A stretch of 45,378 nt of DNA from a virus, in the IMG/VR virus record IMGVR_UViG_3300007540_000023, positions 1-45,378 of that record. The stretch is one strand, 5' to 3'. The notes below the pieces were generated by a model that was not told where the DNA came from, made no database searches, and worked only from the letters and a program-made list of their open reading frames with translations. Shown in pieces: positions 30,301 through 35,681 of the stretch. Numbering within the stretch: the first letter of the stretch is position 1; each line of letters opens with the position of its first letter. Position numbers and translations under genes: made by a program.

Positions 30301-31542
30301 GGTCTTATGTTCAAGGCTATGTTCACAGATAAATCTAAGATACCTCTACTAGATATGGTGTCTGTAAGCCTAAGGGGTGAGACTCAGGCTGGTACTATAA
30401 CAGGTGGTACTAGAATATCTGAGGCTGAGAAGAAGGCTACAAAGGCTGTGGTTGGTAGGGTTGTACAGGAGACTGGTCTAGCTGCAGAGAAGGTTAGAGA
30501 GGTGCTGTTCTATTCATTAAGGAAGGGTGATGTAAACGTAGCTAAGTCTTCTTGGATAGCGTTCTACCAGAAGTACTTGAAGGATAACAACATCACTGAT
30601 GTAGATATGGCTACAGAGCATGAGAGAATGGATGAGGACATTAGACAGGAGGCTATAGCTTACGCTGAGCTTAAGGTTGAGGAGACTCAGATTTCCTCTG
30701 ATGAGTCAAGAGGGTCAGAGTTCTACCAGTCTAAGGAGACCAGTAGAGCTATCCTAAGGGGTATATTTCTACCGTACCAGTCCTTCAATATAAACTCTAA
30801 GATGAGGATGCTTACGGACATTAGAATTATTGGTGATAGGAATGCTAACGCACAGCATAGAAGGGATGCTGGAGCTTCTCTACTAGGTACAGCAGCTGAG
30901 ATGATAACATTTCAGACCATGAAGTACTACGTACTTTCTCCAATTATAGGTTTAGGTAAGGCTGCTTTAATGTCTCTATTTGGATTAGATGAACCAGAAG
31001 AGGAGGAGTGGGATGCAGAACACAAGAGTAAACAGTTTAAGTTTAAGCAGTGGTATTCAGCGTTGGCTAAGGATTTAAACCCGCTAGCTATTGGGTCGTT
31101 TTCAGAGGATATGGTTATAGAGACCTTAAACCTTATGCAGTACTTTGCTGAGGCTAAAGATGGGGAGGCTTATGTAGACTACATTAAACGCCTACGTGAT
31201 GAGGGTGGTGGTCAGATGTTCTACAGATACAAGGACAAGGAAGAGCGTGGTAAAGGCTTCGGAGCTTCACTACTAGGTGGTGGTGGTCTGTACAGCATAC
31301 CTTACTCCCAGTTTAGTGAGACCTTAGACGCCTACGAGCTTATGATGGATAATACTAGAAGAGATGATTGGGGTAACTTATTTGAGTATAACTTTACTGA
31401 GAACCAGCAGTTGATGTTAAAGTTTGCATTCGCTGCAGAGTTTATATCACTGTTTGGTCTAGGTGAGGCAGACTCCAGAAGGCTACTTAGAAACCTGCGT
31501 AAGGACGCTCAGAAGAATACAGAGAAGAAGAAGATTAATTAA
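21319..31542 (+). CDS. Giant polyvalent virion/ejection protein with metalloprotease motif
   Basis: 3407 aa, the largest gene. The domains, read by eye, come in this order. Two tandem ~30-residue repeats (LNDYVAT...SKFPE) occupy about 5-68. Helical regions with TLSMIEGITEPIMRDTKFFE follow. A GNAT-like segment lies at about 1055-1190 (IYIKNGFRPVVRMSFN). A zinc-metalloprotease motif HETVH sits at about 1300, with a likely third ligand in EEFAAELGGML (~1357). A unique beta-rich module spans about 1440-1880. A DUF7178-like module (DWADWYDG... AVAVDMHVYSIIKW) spans about 1895-2120. Long coiled coils follow, and the C-terminal region has FLPYQSFNINSKMRM and a hydrophobic stretch near 3200. It closes the ejection-protein cluster, so it is probably packaged and injected, with a role like T7 gp16. 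No RNA polymerase DxDGD catalytic context was found. Confidence 0.7.
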   Translation: MDELTSALNDYVATVNSGKYGDDIETLMSKFPELQGYEQGALNDYVATSNSNKYDEETLKSKFPEFFGDNEQVTPEVPKEVVAEASGDSASPSAGTDSSLDSSVDEGLKAKDEAARRIQKRYEEAGVTEYEINEEDINREVEATNKVKHITASNKPAKKLEHWSKAHSGFIKEINNPELYKRKKELEAEIASRPIMANNTDIQSKLDEVNATIERIDAPKQSESRKADIAIKGLEEKQFELEQEAIEAAKSSDLSYEEILTGEGNYQDILKQKSKLKDSKTLENAVLDKIKEDTNSSFGTKDLFTNAARYFGYSDKSEQTIKLSEEVSEEILLSLTENQKEKMARGFTSLDEKEAIIGQAKGKVINRTTEKFKQRERDIISSDLEDTEKVNKIKENTEEYNGFLGQIGYDVAGDILNNQFKKTDARDNFNESVVKKGFLGDVATPFLTFFDEGAKLALKGTAGWGSAFASVGDIFMSDDHYSSYDAFGDVVGQFTDQAFLPNTKDERFSLRKEDGSLRVTPLSVLNTVSRSAGFTVGIALMARRGGAGNIERQLGQFINPTKSVKFTNDLKLMESAYGLTLSDNYREAKRLGLDGLSAAAYTNTLSMIEGITEPIMRDTKFFETTGGTAILKQFQGDLKSATNRKLITESVKRMSKNVKNEFIEEDIVLAVQDLTKFMLVAEHENSEFWDIRNQLELGIVTTGMSGIMGTISMRNNIKADDINIYKAISKDINGVVDNLLKAKEGALTPEAAEGFTKTIEWANNMNKAIKLAPANVTGEQIDLLMEKANLVTEMKSLDPAFHAQYKEKIEAIDAKINPLNKKTEEGVAKAEADIAKRKEEAAKKKAAADKKAETKEPKVEEVTPEDKKPEEGVEDVDKKSKDKILDDITSSFKTEGDKEFTKDQSEAFLSAAKAAGIKVLETSDGRKFIDPSKKEAIALYNYLGLGNNAKKKDTKPTKTVEQIEVDRTAELEAQKDKLDETYGVDSKQTVGEQINAKYDKLVADRKREDLVPYKAEEVSETTDAKQFAEAQAKAISNRTEDSMQVDPVTEEDIQKILEEGGKIFMTSDGKSGAYVTKDGYMGGLFKDPSAGRSQAAKVLQQARIKAGGRFFDAYGENAKTGEGTTLEDIYIKNGFRPVVRMSFNEEYAKKGWEKTNLSKRPDNVFFVYDPAYKAEKGEGVRNEDYDAAMEIAKNFKTETSKQEAAKDIDADLDAFMGTPEVESAKAKESRRANVKVLADRAKKSLSRIAPNVSIKIYNTTAEFEAATGDKNTAGKWSPNKGKGGTISINLDYATGRTVAHETVHAVLGTMIKSDKALERLTDKFLGVLAKNVDGDVKVELDNFINLYADKPEVMSEEFAAELGGMLADNYTKLSNKAQGIVKQWLDTIAKKIGLKEFTDSEIIDLLNTIAGKTAKGEVITEADLEILADFDGESGSEMRPSSKSQITAKSIKESIVSGVNAAFPYNFANYKRGVTLPKQQSMSDVLKVSGGYAVFINSDGTKVGVRNNGEGLDGGWQYTYLDDNIKDNIGFAATSGTHVKSLHKITKELTAKRDAESPEHKGKPVAVFVTIQHAPTMLGEWYAAEFFMEGIDKALSEDIYKGGVDAFRKDLREAVASAYPKKSASTVAGMTKENRSKYNATQKQVETLIDLVNSNKFNTHKGRIGISKIFASKDFTFGFRVNVLKTVMPKNKLTKANKKNINILQALLDVEGGRKDFYREHMDEALLEKLEASNFDEKAIGGLTMGGYYTNPYKTVEEVYENRVNGIEHDQFNESFSSNGETFRLDNAHDVNILNPHMGYPTQLGYDLYNKDNGTDVTKKNYTIQDRHDVSTYIKEKYGESLPALQKGGKRRPTLTPPFTSLGGSMYTASDSDLDLESEPQRKEKSQRTDKASEKLVSLFDRDNVPLTIPEAKEMVNEVLDWADWYDGLSGYVNKVFGEYGSDVLSILPLASMGNGSAGTVTMAINNVEKIYKGERPSGLAEYYNFVTDFLEGKGIKSDKMYNFFKALLGDPNAVAVDMHVYSIIKWKDSNKKQVNPANKKEFAKAKEFVNTLAKELGMQPREVQASLWALNILRTGGKPDSYEQYIEKHIKEKNLYQRVESWREQGYKPFSEVREAKEREQIGERKEKSQKVGIGYFKSKPAANVRSGNKAFRDAVEAKREAKRLEREANIKRIEKLQKEIEGSPAKSVEEVVEFSRDKGYEDTVIKDALLKRGFSKEQIETALATIIPTAIVKGAAKAVRDNKKSNLKADVDAVGIEHVKSTKWYRGLTVKQKDALNKKGISNILADKELALRKGSQPTKAGKKFRDTVKDVTGQTDTSAEVTMTKAKLLKEQIKTLVRGAKMGAKGLQDLKASFIKEISIELKSLTKSKIMTLTEARKVLAAVNQLNFKNYDKVSELVDKVIAEIENKGVRRAIKQVKTRLRKGAKSPKNPVNMRELAKEAVKVNEVYLTPAERVKYSDLLTEIQASFKLATSKTYRMANEADMLKALEVLNQKAEATRLKELATKLGLDGTGLTNSQLVELVNSVDVDEYLGTLKKEKAREARIALEKQAEYARIALNDVDGDTLTQQEKKDVRTLKEANLELLTSTDIRDLIKIVDNIVTNQTFASSGNLASKIRSYNASEIATKEFNKGNTKMIDKSVITDLKSLALVFKSVFQSTRAAALFDKISGLTNLGIAYTKHKKAMNALAKSYDELFAKLLKNHKGLNKPESTMFRGLVAQLIQGTTSEDFDINKSRLEDHIERSKESQKKSTRLGVEVLEEQYEALKGLKSQEEVIEYAKGLKDGNWELVEFWMNHFDANKDALKYNTEVVHGKSFEEVVGNYLPIKLKADGTATEDVDNQAFFDRNGLPATNPSVTTISRTKTKKLPPNRVLDLDFDSVMFNKAAGVSIDIETSAAYKDVYNFFNSPNMKKMFGKETIGVFQKKLTEMRKVQLGIASMDVNKDETIKAVNKVERIWKTIATTIGLGSITQYPKQYISVAFNAMAHLGSDSGLMFKAMFTDKSKIPLLDMVSVSLRGETQAGTITGGTRISEAEKKATKAVVGRVVQETGLAAEKVREVLFYSLRKGDVNVAKSSWIAFYQKYLKDNNITDVDMATEHERMDEDIRQEAIAYAELKVEETQISSDESRGSEFYQSKETSRAILRGIFLPYQSFNINSKMRMLTDIRIIGDRNANAQHRRDAGASLLGTAAEMITFQTMKYYVLSPIIGLGKAALMSLFGLDEPEEEEWDAEHKSKQFKFKQWYSALAKDLNPLAIGSFSEDMVIETLNLMQYFAEAKDGEAYVDYIKRLRDEGGGQMFYRYKDKEERGKGFGASLLGGGGLYSIPYSQFSETLDAYELMMDNTRRDDWGNLFEYNFTENQQLMLKFAFAAEFISLFGLGEADSRRLLRNLRKDAQKNTEKKKIN
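26960..26980 (+). repeat. 21-bp direct repeat, copy 1 (inside giant gene)
   Basis: Begins AAAGAAAAGAGAAGAGTCAA and encodes part of the linker RKEKSQ. Identical to bases 27692-27712; the offset of 732 bp is a multiple of three, so the repeats bracket an in-frame ~244-residue module. Confidence 0.85.
27692..27712 (+). repeat. 21-bp direct repeat, copy 2 (inside giant gene)
   Basis: Perfect second copy of the repeat at 26960-26980, again encoding RKEKSQ in the same frame. A shorter relative (AAGAGTCAAA, protein KSQ) lies near 25646 at the start of another domain. Confidence 0.85.
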
Positions 31543-31545
31543 ACT

Positions 31546-31584
31546 AAAAAACCCCCAACCAATTAAGGAAGGGGGTTTCTTTTT
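31546..31584. terminator. Bidirectional terminator between convergent gene blocks
   Basis: Stem AAACCCCC (31549-31556) with GGGGGTTT (31571-31578). On the plus strand CTTTTTA follows, and on the minus strand TTTAG after the stem's own T-run. It serves both the giant gene (stop at 31542) and the membrane protein gene ending at 31583. Confidence 0.85.
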
Positions 31585-32314
31585 ATATAGAACCTTTTAC
31601 AAAGTCCTCGTACGTCTTAACTGTCTTTAGCTTAAACCTAAAGGTGTACCTATAACCGACACCTAGTTGTAACTCTAGGTAGAGCCTACCCACCAGCTTT
31701 CTAACTGTTGAGTACCTCCAGTACAGCTTATTCTTTATCTTAAACCACAGGAACACTGTACCTATAGTTGAGTACTTTAGTGACAGATACTCGCCTATGT
31801 TGTGACTCCACTTACCATCCCTATCCACATACATCATCACAGCTACATTTGATAGGGCTATAGGCTTACCATCCCTAGTAAGGCTACCAGACTCTGATAC
31901 GTGAACCTCTTCACCCTCTATGGGCACGAGCTCAGTGTGCATGTTCCACATTGGGTTACGAAGGGCTAGCCATCTATAGCTTGTCCAGAAGTTGTCCCTT
32001 GTTATACCCTTAGCTACCTTCCAGTACTCTGCACCGTACAGACCGTCTTCATCGTCGAACCACCACCACAGTGGCTTCTTATCAGCCCAAACAAGCCACC
32101 CACCGTCTTCATCGAACAGTACCCCACCCTCATCATTAAACAGGACGTCACCGTTGCTATCGAACAGCATATCATCGTCCTCTGTGTCAGGGCGGCTCTT
32201 ATAGTTCCTTAGCATGTACGCTATTGGATATAGTATAGGGGCTGTTAGTAGTGCTATCAGCGGTAGTGTCATTACTACTACCCACTTCATTATGCTTAAA
32301 ATCTTCTGTATCAT
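31583..32314 (-). CDS. Membrane-anchored protein, DUF7338-like
   Basis: 243 aa. A strong N-terminal hydrophobic segment (about 9-35, VVVMTLPLIALLTAPILYPIA) acts as membrane anchor. Next comes a repetitive acidic stretch with three LFD/LFN...GD/GG units (about 48-73), then tryptophan-rich ALRNPMWNMH and a basic beta-rich C terminus. The organisation resembles a family of phage membrane proteins that I recall as DUF7338, function unknown. It lies last in the leftward block. Its own terminator follows; another terminator lies just upstream, and no TAnnTTTG box is seen in the short gap before it, so it may depend on read-through. Confidence 0.5.
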   Translation of the reverse strand: MIQKILSIMKWVVVMTLPLIALLTAPILYPIAYMLRNYKSRPDTEDDDMLFDSNGDVLFNDEGGVLFDEDGGWLVWADKKPLWWWFDDEDGLYGAEYWKVAKGITRDNFWTSYRWLALRNPMWNMHTELVPIEGEEVHVSESGSLTRDGKPIALSNVAVMMYVDRDGKWSHNIGEYLSLKYSTIGTVFLWFKIKNKLYWRYSTVRKLVGRLYLELQLGVGYRYTFRFKLKTVKTYEDFVKGSI

Positions 32315-32336
32315 ATTAAACTATTTAAAATATTAG

Positions 32337-32373
32337 TATAAAAAACCCCTAACAAGTAAATGCTAGGGGTTTT
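32337..32373 (-). terminator. Intrinsic terminator (leftward)
   Basis: Stem of 9 bp, arms 32343-32351 and 32364-32372 (AAACCCCTA / TAGGGGTTT), followed on the minus strand by a T-run at 32341-32336. It ends the transcript of the 101-aa basic protein gene. Confidence 0.8.
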
Positions 32374-32390
32374 AATTAAGTTGGCTATAC

Positions 32391-32696
32391 CTAGTACGCT
32401 TCCAGATTACCTTGGTCGTTTAGTCTGAAGTTAGCCTTTGTACCTTTGGTCTTTCCTGCTAGACTTTGAGAGCTTCCTCTAACCTTCTTACTGACGGTCT
32501 TAATCTTACGAACCTTAGCGTCCGCTACAGAGTCTGTAGCTCTACCCTGCTCGTAGGTCTTCTTACCGCTAGCTACTAGTTTGGCTTGTCTGTCTGACAA
32601 CTGCTGACCTCTCTTATCCTTGTTAGCTGTGCTGTCAATCTTCTTTCTAGGGTCTGTCACCTTGTGCTTCCCTCCTTTGTTCTTTCCTACTGGCAT
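32391..32696 (-). CDS. Small basic hypothetical protein
   Basis: 101 aa, very Lys/Arg-rich and probably disordered (MPVGKNKGGKHKVTDPRKKI at the N terminus; VRKIKTVSKKVRGSSQSLAG later). No membrane segment or cysteine. The strong positive charge suggests nucleic-acid binding, but nothing proves it. It is translated after the 44-aa membrane microprotein, one base apart, both under the promoter at 32857-32864, and is followed by a terminator. Confidence 0.55.
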   Translation of the reverse strand: MPVGKNKGGKHKVTDPRKKIDSTANKDKRGQQLSDRQAKLVASGKKTYEQGRATDSVADAKVRKIKTVSKKVRGSSQSLAGKTKGTKANFRLNDQGNLEAY

Positions 32697-32697
32697 G

Positions 32698-32832
32698 TTA
32701 TTTCTTGTCCTTTAGTTGTTTGTGCAGCTCATCAATCTTGTCTGCGTATTTACCTATTACTGCTTGGTTGTTTCTGTAGACAAAGATTGCTACTACTCCA
32801 CCAACTGCTAATCCTAATAAAAAGTTTACCAT
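32698..32832 (-). CDS. 44-aa single-pass membrane microprotein
   Basis: ATG at 32832 (minus), stop TAA at 32698-32700. The N-terminal hydrophobic helix VNFLLGLAVGGVVAIFVY is followed by a charged amphipathic helix ending DELHKQLKDKK. It lies 25 nt downstream of a TATCTTTG promoter box and one base before the 101-aa gene. The topology recalls small phage envelope proteins (spanin-, holin- or superinfection-exclusion-type), but no family is recognised. Confidence 0.6.
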   Translation of the reverse strand: MVNFLLGLAVGGVVAIFVYRNNQAVIGKYADKIDELHKQLKDKK

Positions 32833-32856
32833 ATCGTTTATGTTTTAAGTTATATG

Positions 32857-32864
32857 CAAAGATA
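32857..32864 (-). promoter_or_regulatory. Promoter -7 box (TATCTTTG), leftward
   Basis: The minus-strand TATTATTTGTATCTTTG stretch is shared, base for base, with the promoter at 33704-33711. It lies between the kinase stop and the 44-aa gene. Confidence 0.65.
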
Positions 32865-32881
32865 CAAATAATATCTTTATG

Positions 32882-33613
32882 TTAAAATGTATTGAATGTT
32901 GCAAGACCTAATGCCTTGGCTCTCCTAATCACCCTTACACTATCATCGAATACTCCTACTATGTAGCTGTCCTCAGCGACCCTTCTCCAGACCTGCTCCT
33001 TAACAACCCAGTCGGGTCTACAGTCTCCTTTAGATTTAGTGTACAAATCATCGTATGTAAGGATGCCGTTATACGCTATACTGACAGGACTCTCTGATAT
33101 GAAGCACCTATCGTTATCTACGTTCTGTATAAGCTCTACAGGTGTAAAGTCTATAGGTTCTTTAGACAACTGCTGCATAAGTGTAACAAACCTGTTGTAC
33201 TGCTTAGTAATTACTACCTCACCCACCATCCTACTGCGTGAGATATCTCTATCCAGTGCTTTGTCCAGTTCAATTTCAAATACGACAACCTCAGAGGGTA
33301 CGTTCCAGTACCTATAATTATTTAAGTACCTGTGTGTCAAGTTAGTAGCGTCTATGATGACCTTCTTACCCATATCGAGCCCCTCACTGATTAGCGTCTC
33401 CTCATACTGTGTGACCTGCTCCTCTAAGGTTTTAAGGTCTAGTCTGGTGTAGTATTTATCTACAGAGGTCTCTGTTTAGCCAAACAGGAGCTCTCTTATC
33501 TTGTCCCTGTTAACTATGGTGTAAAGGTTGGGGTTCTTAATCCACTTCTCGTGAGCCCAAGTAGATTTACCAGAGCCGCTTATTCCTATTGTTATTATTA
33601 AACTTCCTCTCAT
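32882..33613 (-). pseudogene. Polynucleotide kinase, interrupted by in-frame TAA
   Basis: Read from ATG 33613, the frame encodes a P-loop kinase start MRGSLIITIGISGSGKSTWA, NRDKIRELLFG, then a TAA at 33476-33478 (codon 46). The same frame continues without interruption: TETSVDKYY, VIIDATNLTHRYLN (the DATN motif of T4-type kinases), and lid-like RDISRSRMVGEVVI. Its end GDCRPDWVVKEQVW plus VFDDSVRVIRRAKALGL resembles the C terminus of the T4 Pnkp 3'-phosphatase. The phosphatase DxDGT and SGR motifs are missing. T4 Pnkp has ~301 residues; this frame has 243. Relatives often have FGY at the stop, so TAC/TAT to TAA is the simplest change. Nonsense mutation, sequencing error, restart at 33373 or read-through are possible. 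Confidence 0.75.
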
Positions 33614-33632
33614 GTTATTATATTTAGGTGAT

Positions 33633-33661
33633 AAAAATACCCCCTAATCTCTTAGGAGGTA
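33633..33661 (-). terminator. Intrinsic terminator (leftward) with GAGA tetraloop
   Basis: Minus strand: TACCTCCTAA (33661-33652), loop GAGA, TTAGGGGGTA (33647-33638), then TTTTT. It is a 10-bp stem with one G-U pair. It lies downstream of the promoter at 33704-33711 and upstream of the kinase start at 33613, so it would stop transcripts before the kinase. Confidence 0.8.
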
Positions 33662-33703
33662 CTTATTTTAATAAACTTAAAACACGAAGATGACTCTCTT
33701 ATA

Positions 33704-33711
33704 CAAAGATA
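33704..33711 (-). promoter_or_regulatory. Promoter -7 box (TATCTTTG), leftward, just before a terminator
   Basis: Same TATTATTTGTATCTTTG core as the promoter at 32857-32864. Only about 40 nt separate it from the terminator stem, so it may give a short RNA of about 60 nt or an attenuated kinase message. Confidence 0.65.
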
Positions 33712-33741
33712 CAAATAATATACGTGCCTTAAATTTCATAG

Positions 33742-33903
33742 CTAGATTAGTTTCTTGTAGTGCTTAATCAGCTTATGCATCTTACTGTCGTAGTACTCAT
33801 CGAAGGTGTCGAAGTCCTCGCTGTCCTTATCAAATAGTGCGAAGAATACATTCCTTAACTGCTTTGATGGTGAGTCTGGTTTAATCCTCTTTGTTCTGCT
33901 CAT
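33742..33903 (-). CDS. 53-aa hypothetical microprotein
   Basis: ATG at 33903 overlaps the stop of the PD-(D/E)XK gene (ATGA), stop TAG at 33742. The basic start MSRTKRIKPDSPSKQLRNVF is followed by an acidic, aromatic helix (DKDSEDFDTFDEYYD) and a basic end HKLIKHYKKLI. The coupled start and coding-like composition support a real gene. Function unknown. Confidence 0.55.
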   Translation of the reverse strand: MSRTKRIKPDSPSKQLRNVFFALFDKDSEDFDTFDEYYDSKMHKLIKHYKKLI

Positions 33904-34580
33904 ATTAATCCTATTAGTTTTAAGTACGCTGTGTAGTACGCTGAAATCTCCTCAGCCACCTCTTGAACCTGTGCTAGTACAACATCACACCTCTCCATTG
34001 ATATTGGTCTATCAATAATTGCTGCCTCAAGTGTAAGGTTTAAATCCTCACCTGCAAAGGCGTTGCCAGAGCGTCCTATAAGCACCACAGAGCCCTTCTC
34101 TGGATAGTGCCCGTACTCTTGGGCTAAGGCTGCTGCGTAGATGTCTACCTGCCAGTAGTCCTCTGATTCATACTCTGGAGACCTCTTCTCGATATCACCA
34201 GTCTTGTAGTCTGCTAGCTCCTTAACGTACTTAAAACCATCAGACTCAGCTTCGGTATTAGTATCTATATAACCTAGCACATAGAACCCGTCCATCTTAA
34301 GCCGTATCACCCTCTCAAACTCATCTAGGCTTGGTAGGGTCTGAAGGAACTCAGCCTCATCATCCTCCCACACTGAGAAGTCGTTGTTCTCATAAGACTC
34401 ACCAACCTTAGTACCGAAGTCTCCGTAGAGCTGCAGTGCTGCGTTGTCATCCTTCTCACCGAAGAAGTAGTTCCTCATGTAGTCACGCTTACTACGTTTC
34501 CACTTACTCAACTGCGAGTAGGAGATGTAGTAGTCTCCGTTCTCGTCAGTCCTTGGTAGTATCAATTGTTTCTTACTCAT
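33900..34580 (-). CDS. PD-(D/E)XK nuclease (Cas4/RecB-like)
   Basis: 226 aa. SYSQLSKWKRSKRDYM near residues 20-35 is the usual N-terminal helix of this nuclease family. The catalytic core shows GYIDTN (about 103-108; D is a metal ligand) and ELADYKTGD (about 119-127; D-x-K pair), followed by the helix motif YWQVDIYAAAL (QxxxY type). Such enzymes act as 5' exonucleases or recombination nucleases. It is coupled to the DnaQ-like gene upstream (shared bases at 34580) and to the microprotein downstream, inside the replication/recombination operon. No Fe-S cysteine cluster is present, unlike Cas4. Confidence 0.75.
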   Translation of the reverse strand: MSKKQLILPRTDENGDYYISYSQLSKWKRSKRDYMRNYFFGEKDDNAALQLYGDFGTKVGESYENNDFSVWEDDEAEFLQTLPSLDEFERVIRLKMDGFYVLGYIDTNTEAESDGFKYVKELADYKTGDIEKRSPEYESEDYWQVDIYAAALAQEYGHYPEKGSVVLIGRSGNAFAGEDLNLTLEAAIIDRPISMERCDVVLAQVQEVAEEISAYYTAYLKLIGLI

Positions 34581-35491
34581 TATATTAATGCCTTTAGGTG
34601 TGCCTTAGTAATCTTAGTCTTCTTGTTCTTAGCTGTGGATGTCATAGCTGTAAGGACTACTATAGCCTTGTCCTTCTCATCCTTATCCATACCGTCTAGC
34701 AGAGCCTTAAGCTCCTTCTTCTCAGCTGCACCATACTTACCACCGTTAAGCAGCCTTGTGAACAGTGTGTCCTCTACAACCTCTTCCTTAACCGCAGGCT
34801 CTGCAACCTCTAAAGGCTCTTCTATCCTCATACACTTGAATACGTTTATAGTGGTAACCACATCCTTCCTGCAGTACTCAGATATTCTAGCTAGACCCTT
34901 TTTACCTTGAGCCCAGTATACTCTACCTACTTCAGCACCTGCCACATCGTCCTTTGGGGATGGTAGACCAAAAGCTGTAGCTACGTTAAGGAGTGACGCC
35001 CTCTCAAAGCTATTACCCTTCCACTCTAATGCTAGGTCGGTATCTACTATATCCCAAGGCTTTAATCCTGAGGAGTCTACCTTGTCGTGAGGTGTAATCT
35101 TGTTGATGACCATACGCTTGTAGATGAATGGTGTATCGAAGCTGTGGTTTACAAAGCCCACTAGGTTACACTTAAGATTCCTCTCCAGTATATCATTGAA
35201 CCCGTGCAGTAACTCCTTCTCACTATCATGGTCTAGAGTTATTAGGTGTATCTTACCCTTGACAATCTTACCCACCACAATGGATATGACCTTAGCAAAC
35301 TCTGGATACAGACCAGACTTAATAGAGTACGACTCTATAATCTCATCGTTGGTCATCTCACCACTCTTATTTACCTTGTAAGCCCAGCTATCAAATAATG
35401 GTGTGTCTAGCTTTAGCTTAGGGACTACTGACGCAGTCTCGATGTCGAAGAACAGTAACCTATCCTCTTTTAGTTTCTTTAGTACTCTCAT
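34580..35491 (-). CDS. DnaQ-like 3'-5' exonuclease (DEDD family)
   Basis: 303 aa. Exo I motif FFDIETA (D16, E18), Exo II VNHSFDTPF (about 113-121) and Exo III YCRKDVV (about 203-209), of DEDDy-type layout, are all present. This resembles predicted exonucleases related to the family B polymerase exonuclease. The C-terminal ~80 residues are acidic then basic, ending KNKKTKITKAHLKALI, and may bind a partner. As the family A polymerase in this operon has its own N-terminal exonuclease, this protein probably serves repair, recombination or RNA processing. Confidence 0.75.
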   Translation of the reverse strand: MRVLKKLKEDRLLFFDIETASVVPKLKLDTPLFDSWAYKVNKSGEMTNDEIIESYSIKSGLYPEFAKVISIVVGKIVKGKIHLITLDHDSEKELLHGFNDILERNLKCNLVGFVNHSFDTPFIYKRMVINKITPHDKVDSSGLKPWDIVDTDLALEWKGNSFERASLLNVATAFGLPSPKDDVAGAEVGRVYWAQGKKGLARISEYCRKDVVTTINVFKCMRIEEPLEVAEPAVKEEVVEDTLFTRLLNGGKYGAAEKKELKALLDGMDKDEKDKAIVVLTAMTSTAKNKKTKITKAHLKALI

Positions 35492-35516
35492 ATTCTATTA
35501 AATTTATATTAGTTTA

Positions 35517-35681
35517 TTACTCCTCTACTCTAACTACCCAACCCTCGCTCACTAAATCTCTAATGACTTGGGTGTAGTCTGCGGGCTCTATATAGTCTGG
35601 CATGAAGATAGTCCTAGACTCTGTGTCTACATATCTTTTAGTGCCGCACCTCTCGTATAACCATGCCTTGTGTCTACTCAT
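35517..35681 (-). CDS. 54-aa hypothetical microprotein
   Basis: ATG at 35681 overlaps the end of the HTH-exonuclease gene by 8 nt; stop TAA at 35517-35519. The protein MSRHKAWLYERCGTKRYVDT... ends WVVRVEE and looks like a compact alpha/beta fold. It lies between two exonuclease genes in the same operon. Function unknown; a partner of one of them is possible. Confidence 0.5.
   Translation of the reverse strand: MSRHKAWLYERCGTKRYVDTESRTIFMPDYIEPADYTQVIRDLVSEGWVVRVEE

Noticed and set aside
32042-32185. CRISPR-like repeats around CCGTCTTCATCG
   Set aside because: Repeats are short, irregular and coding for LFD-type protein repeats; no regular spacers.
32882-33373. A free-standing 163-aa gene starting at 33373
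   Set aside because: The same frame continues upstream through the P-loop to an ATG at 33613, broken only by one TAA; better described as the second part of an interrupted kinase, though restart at 33373 is possible.
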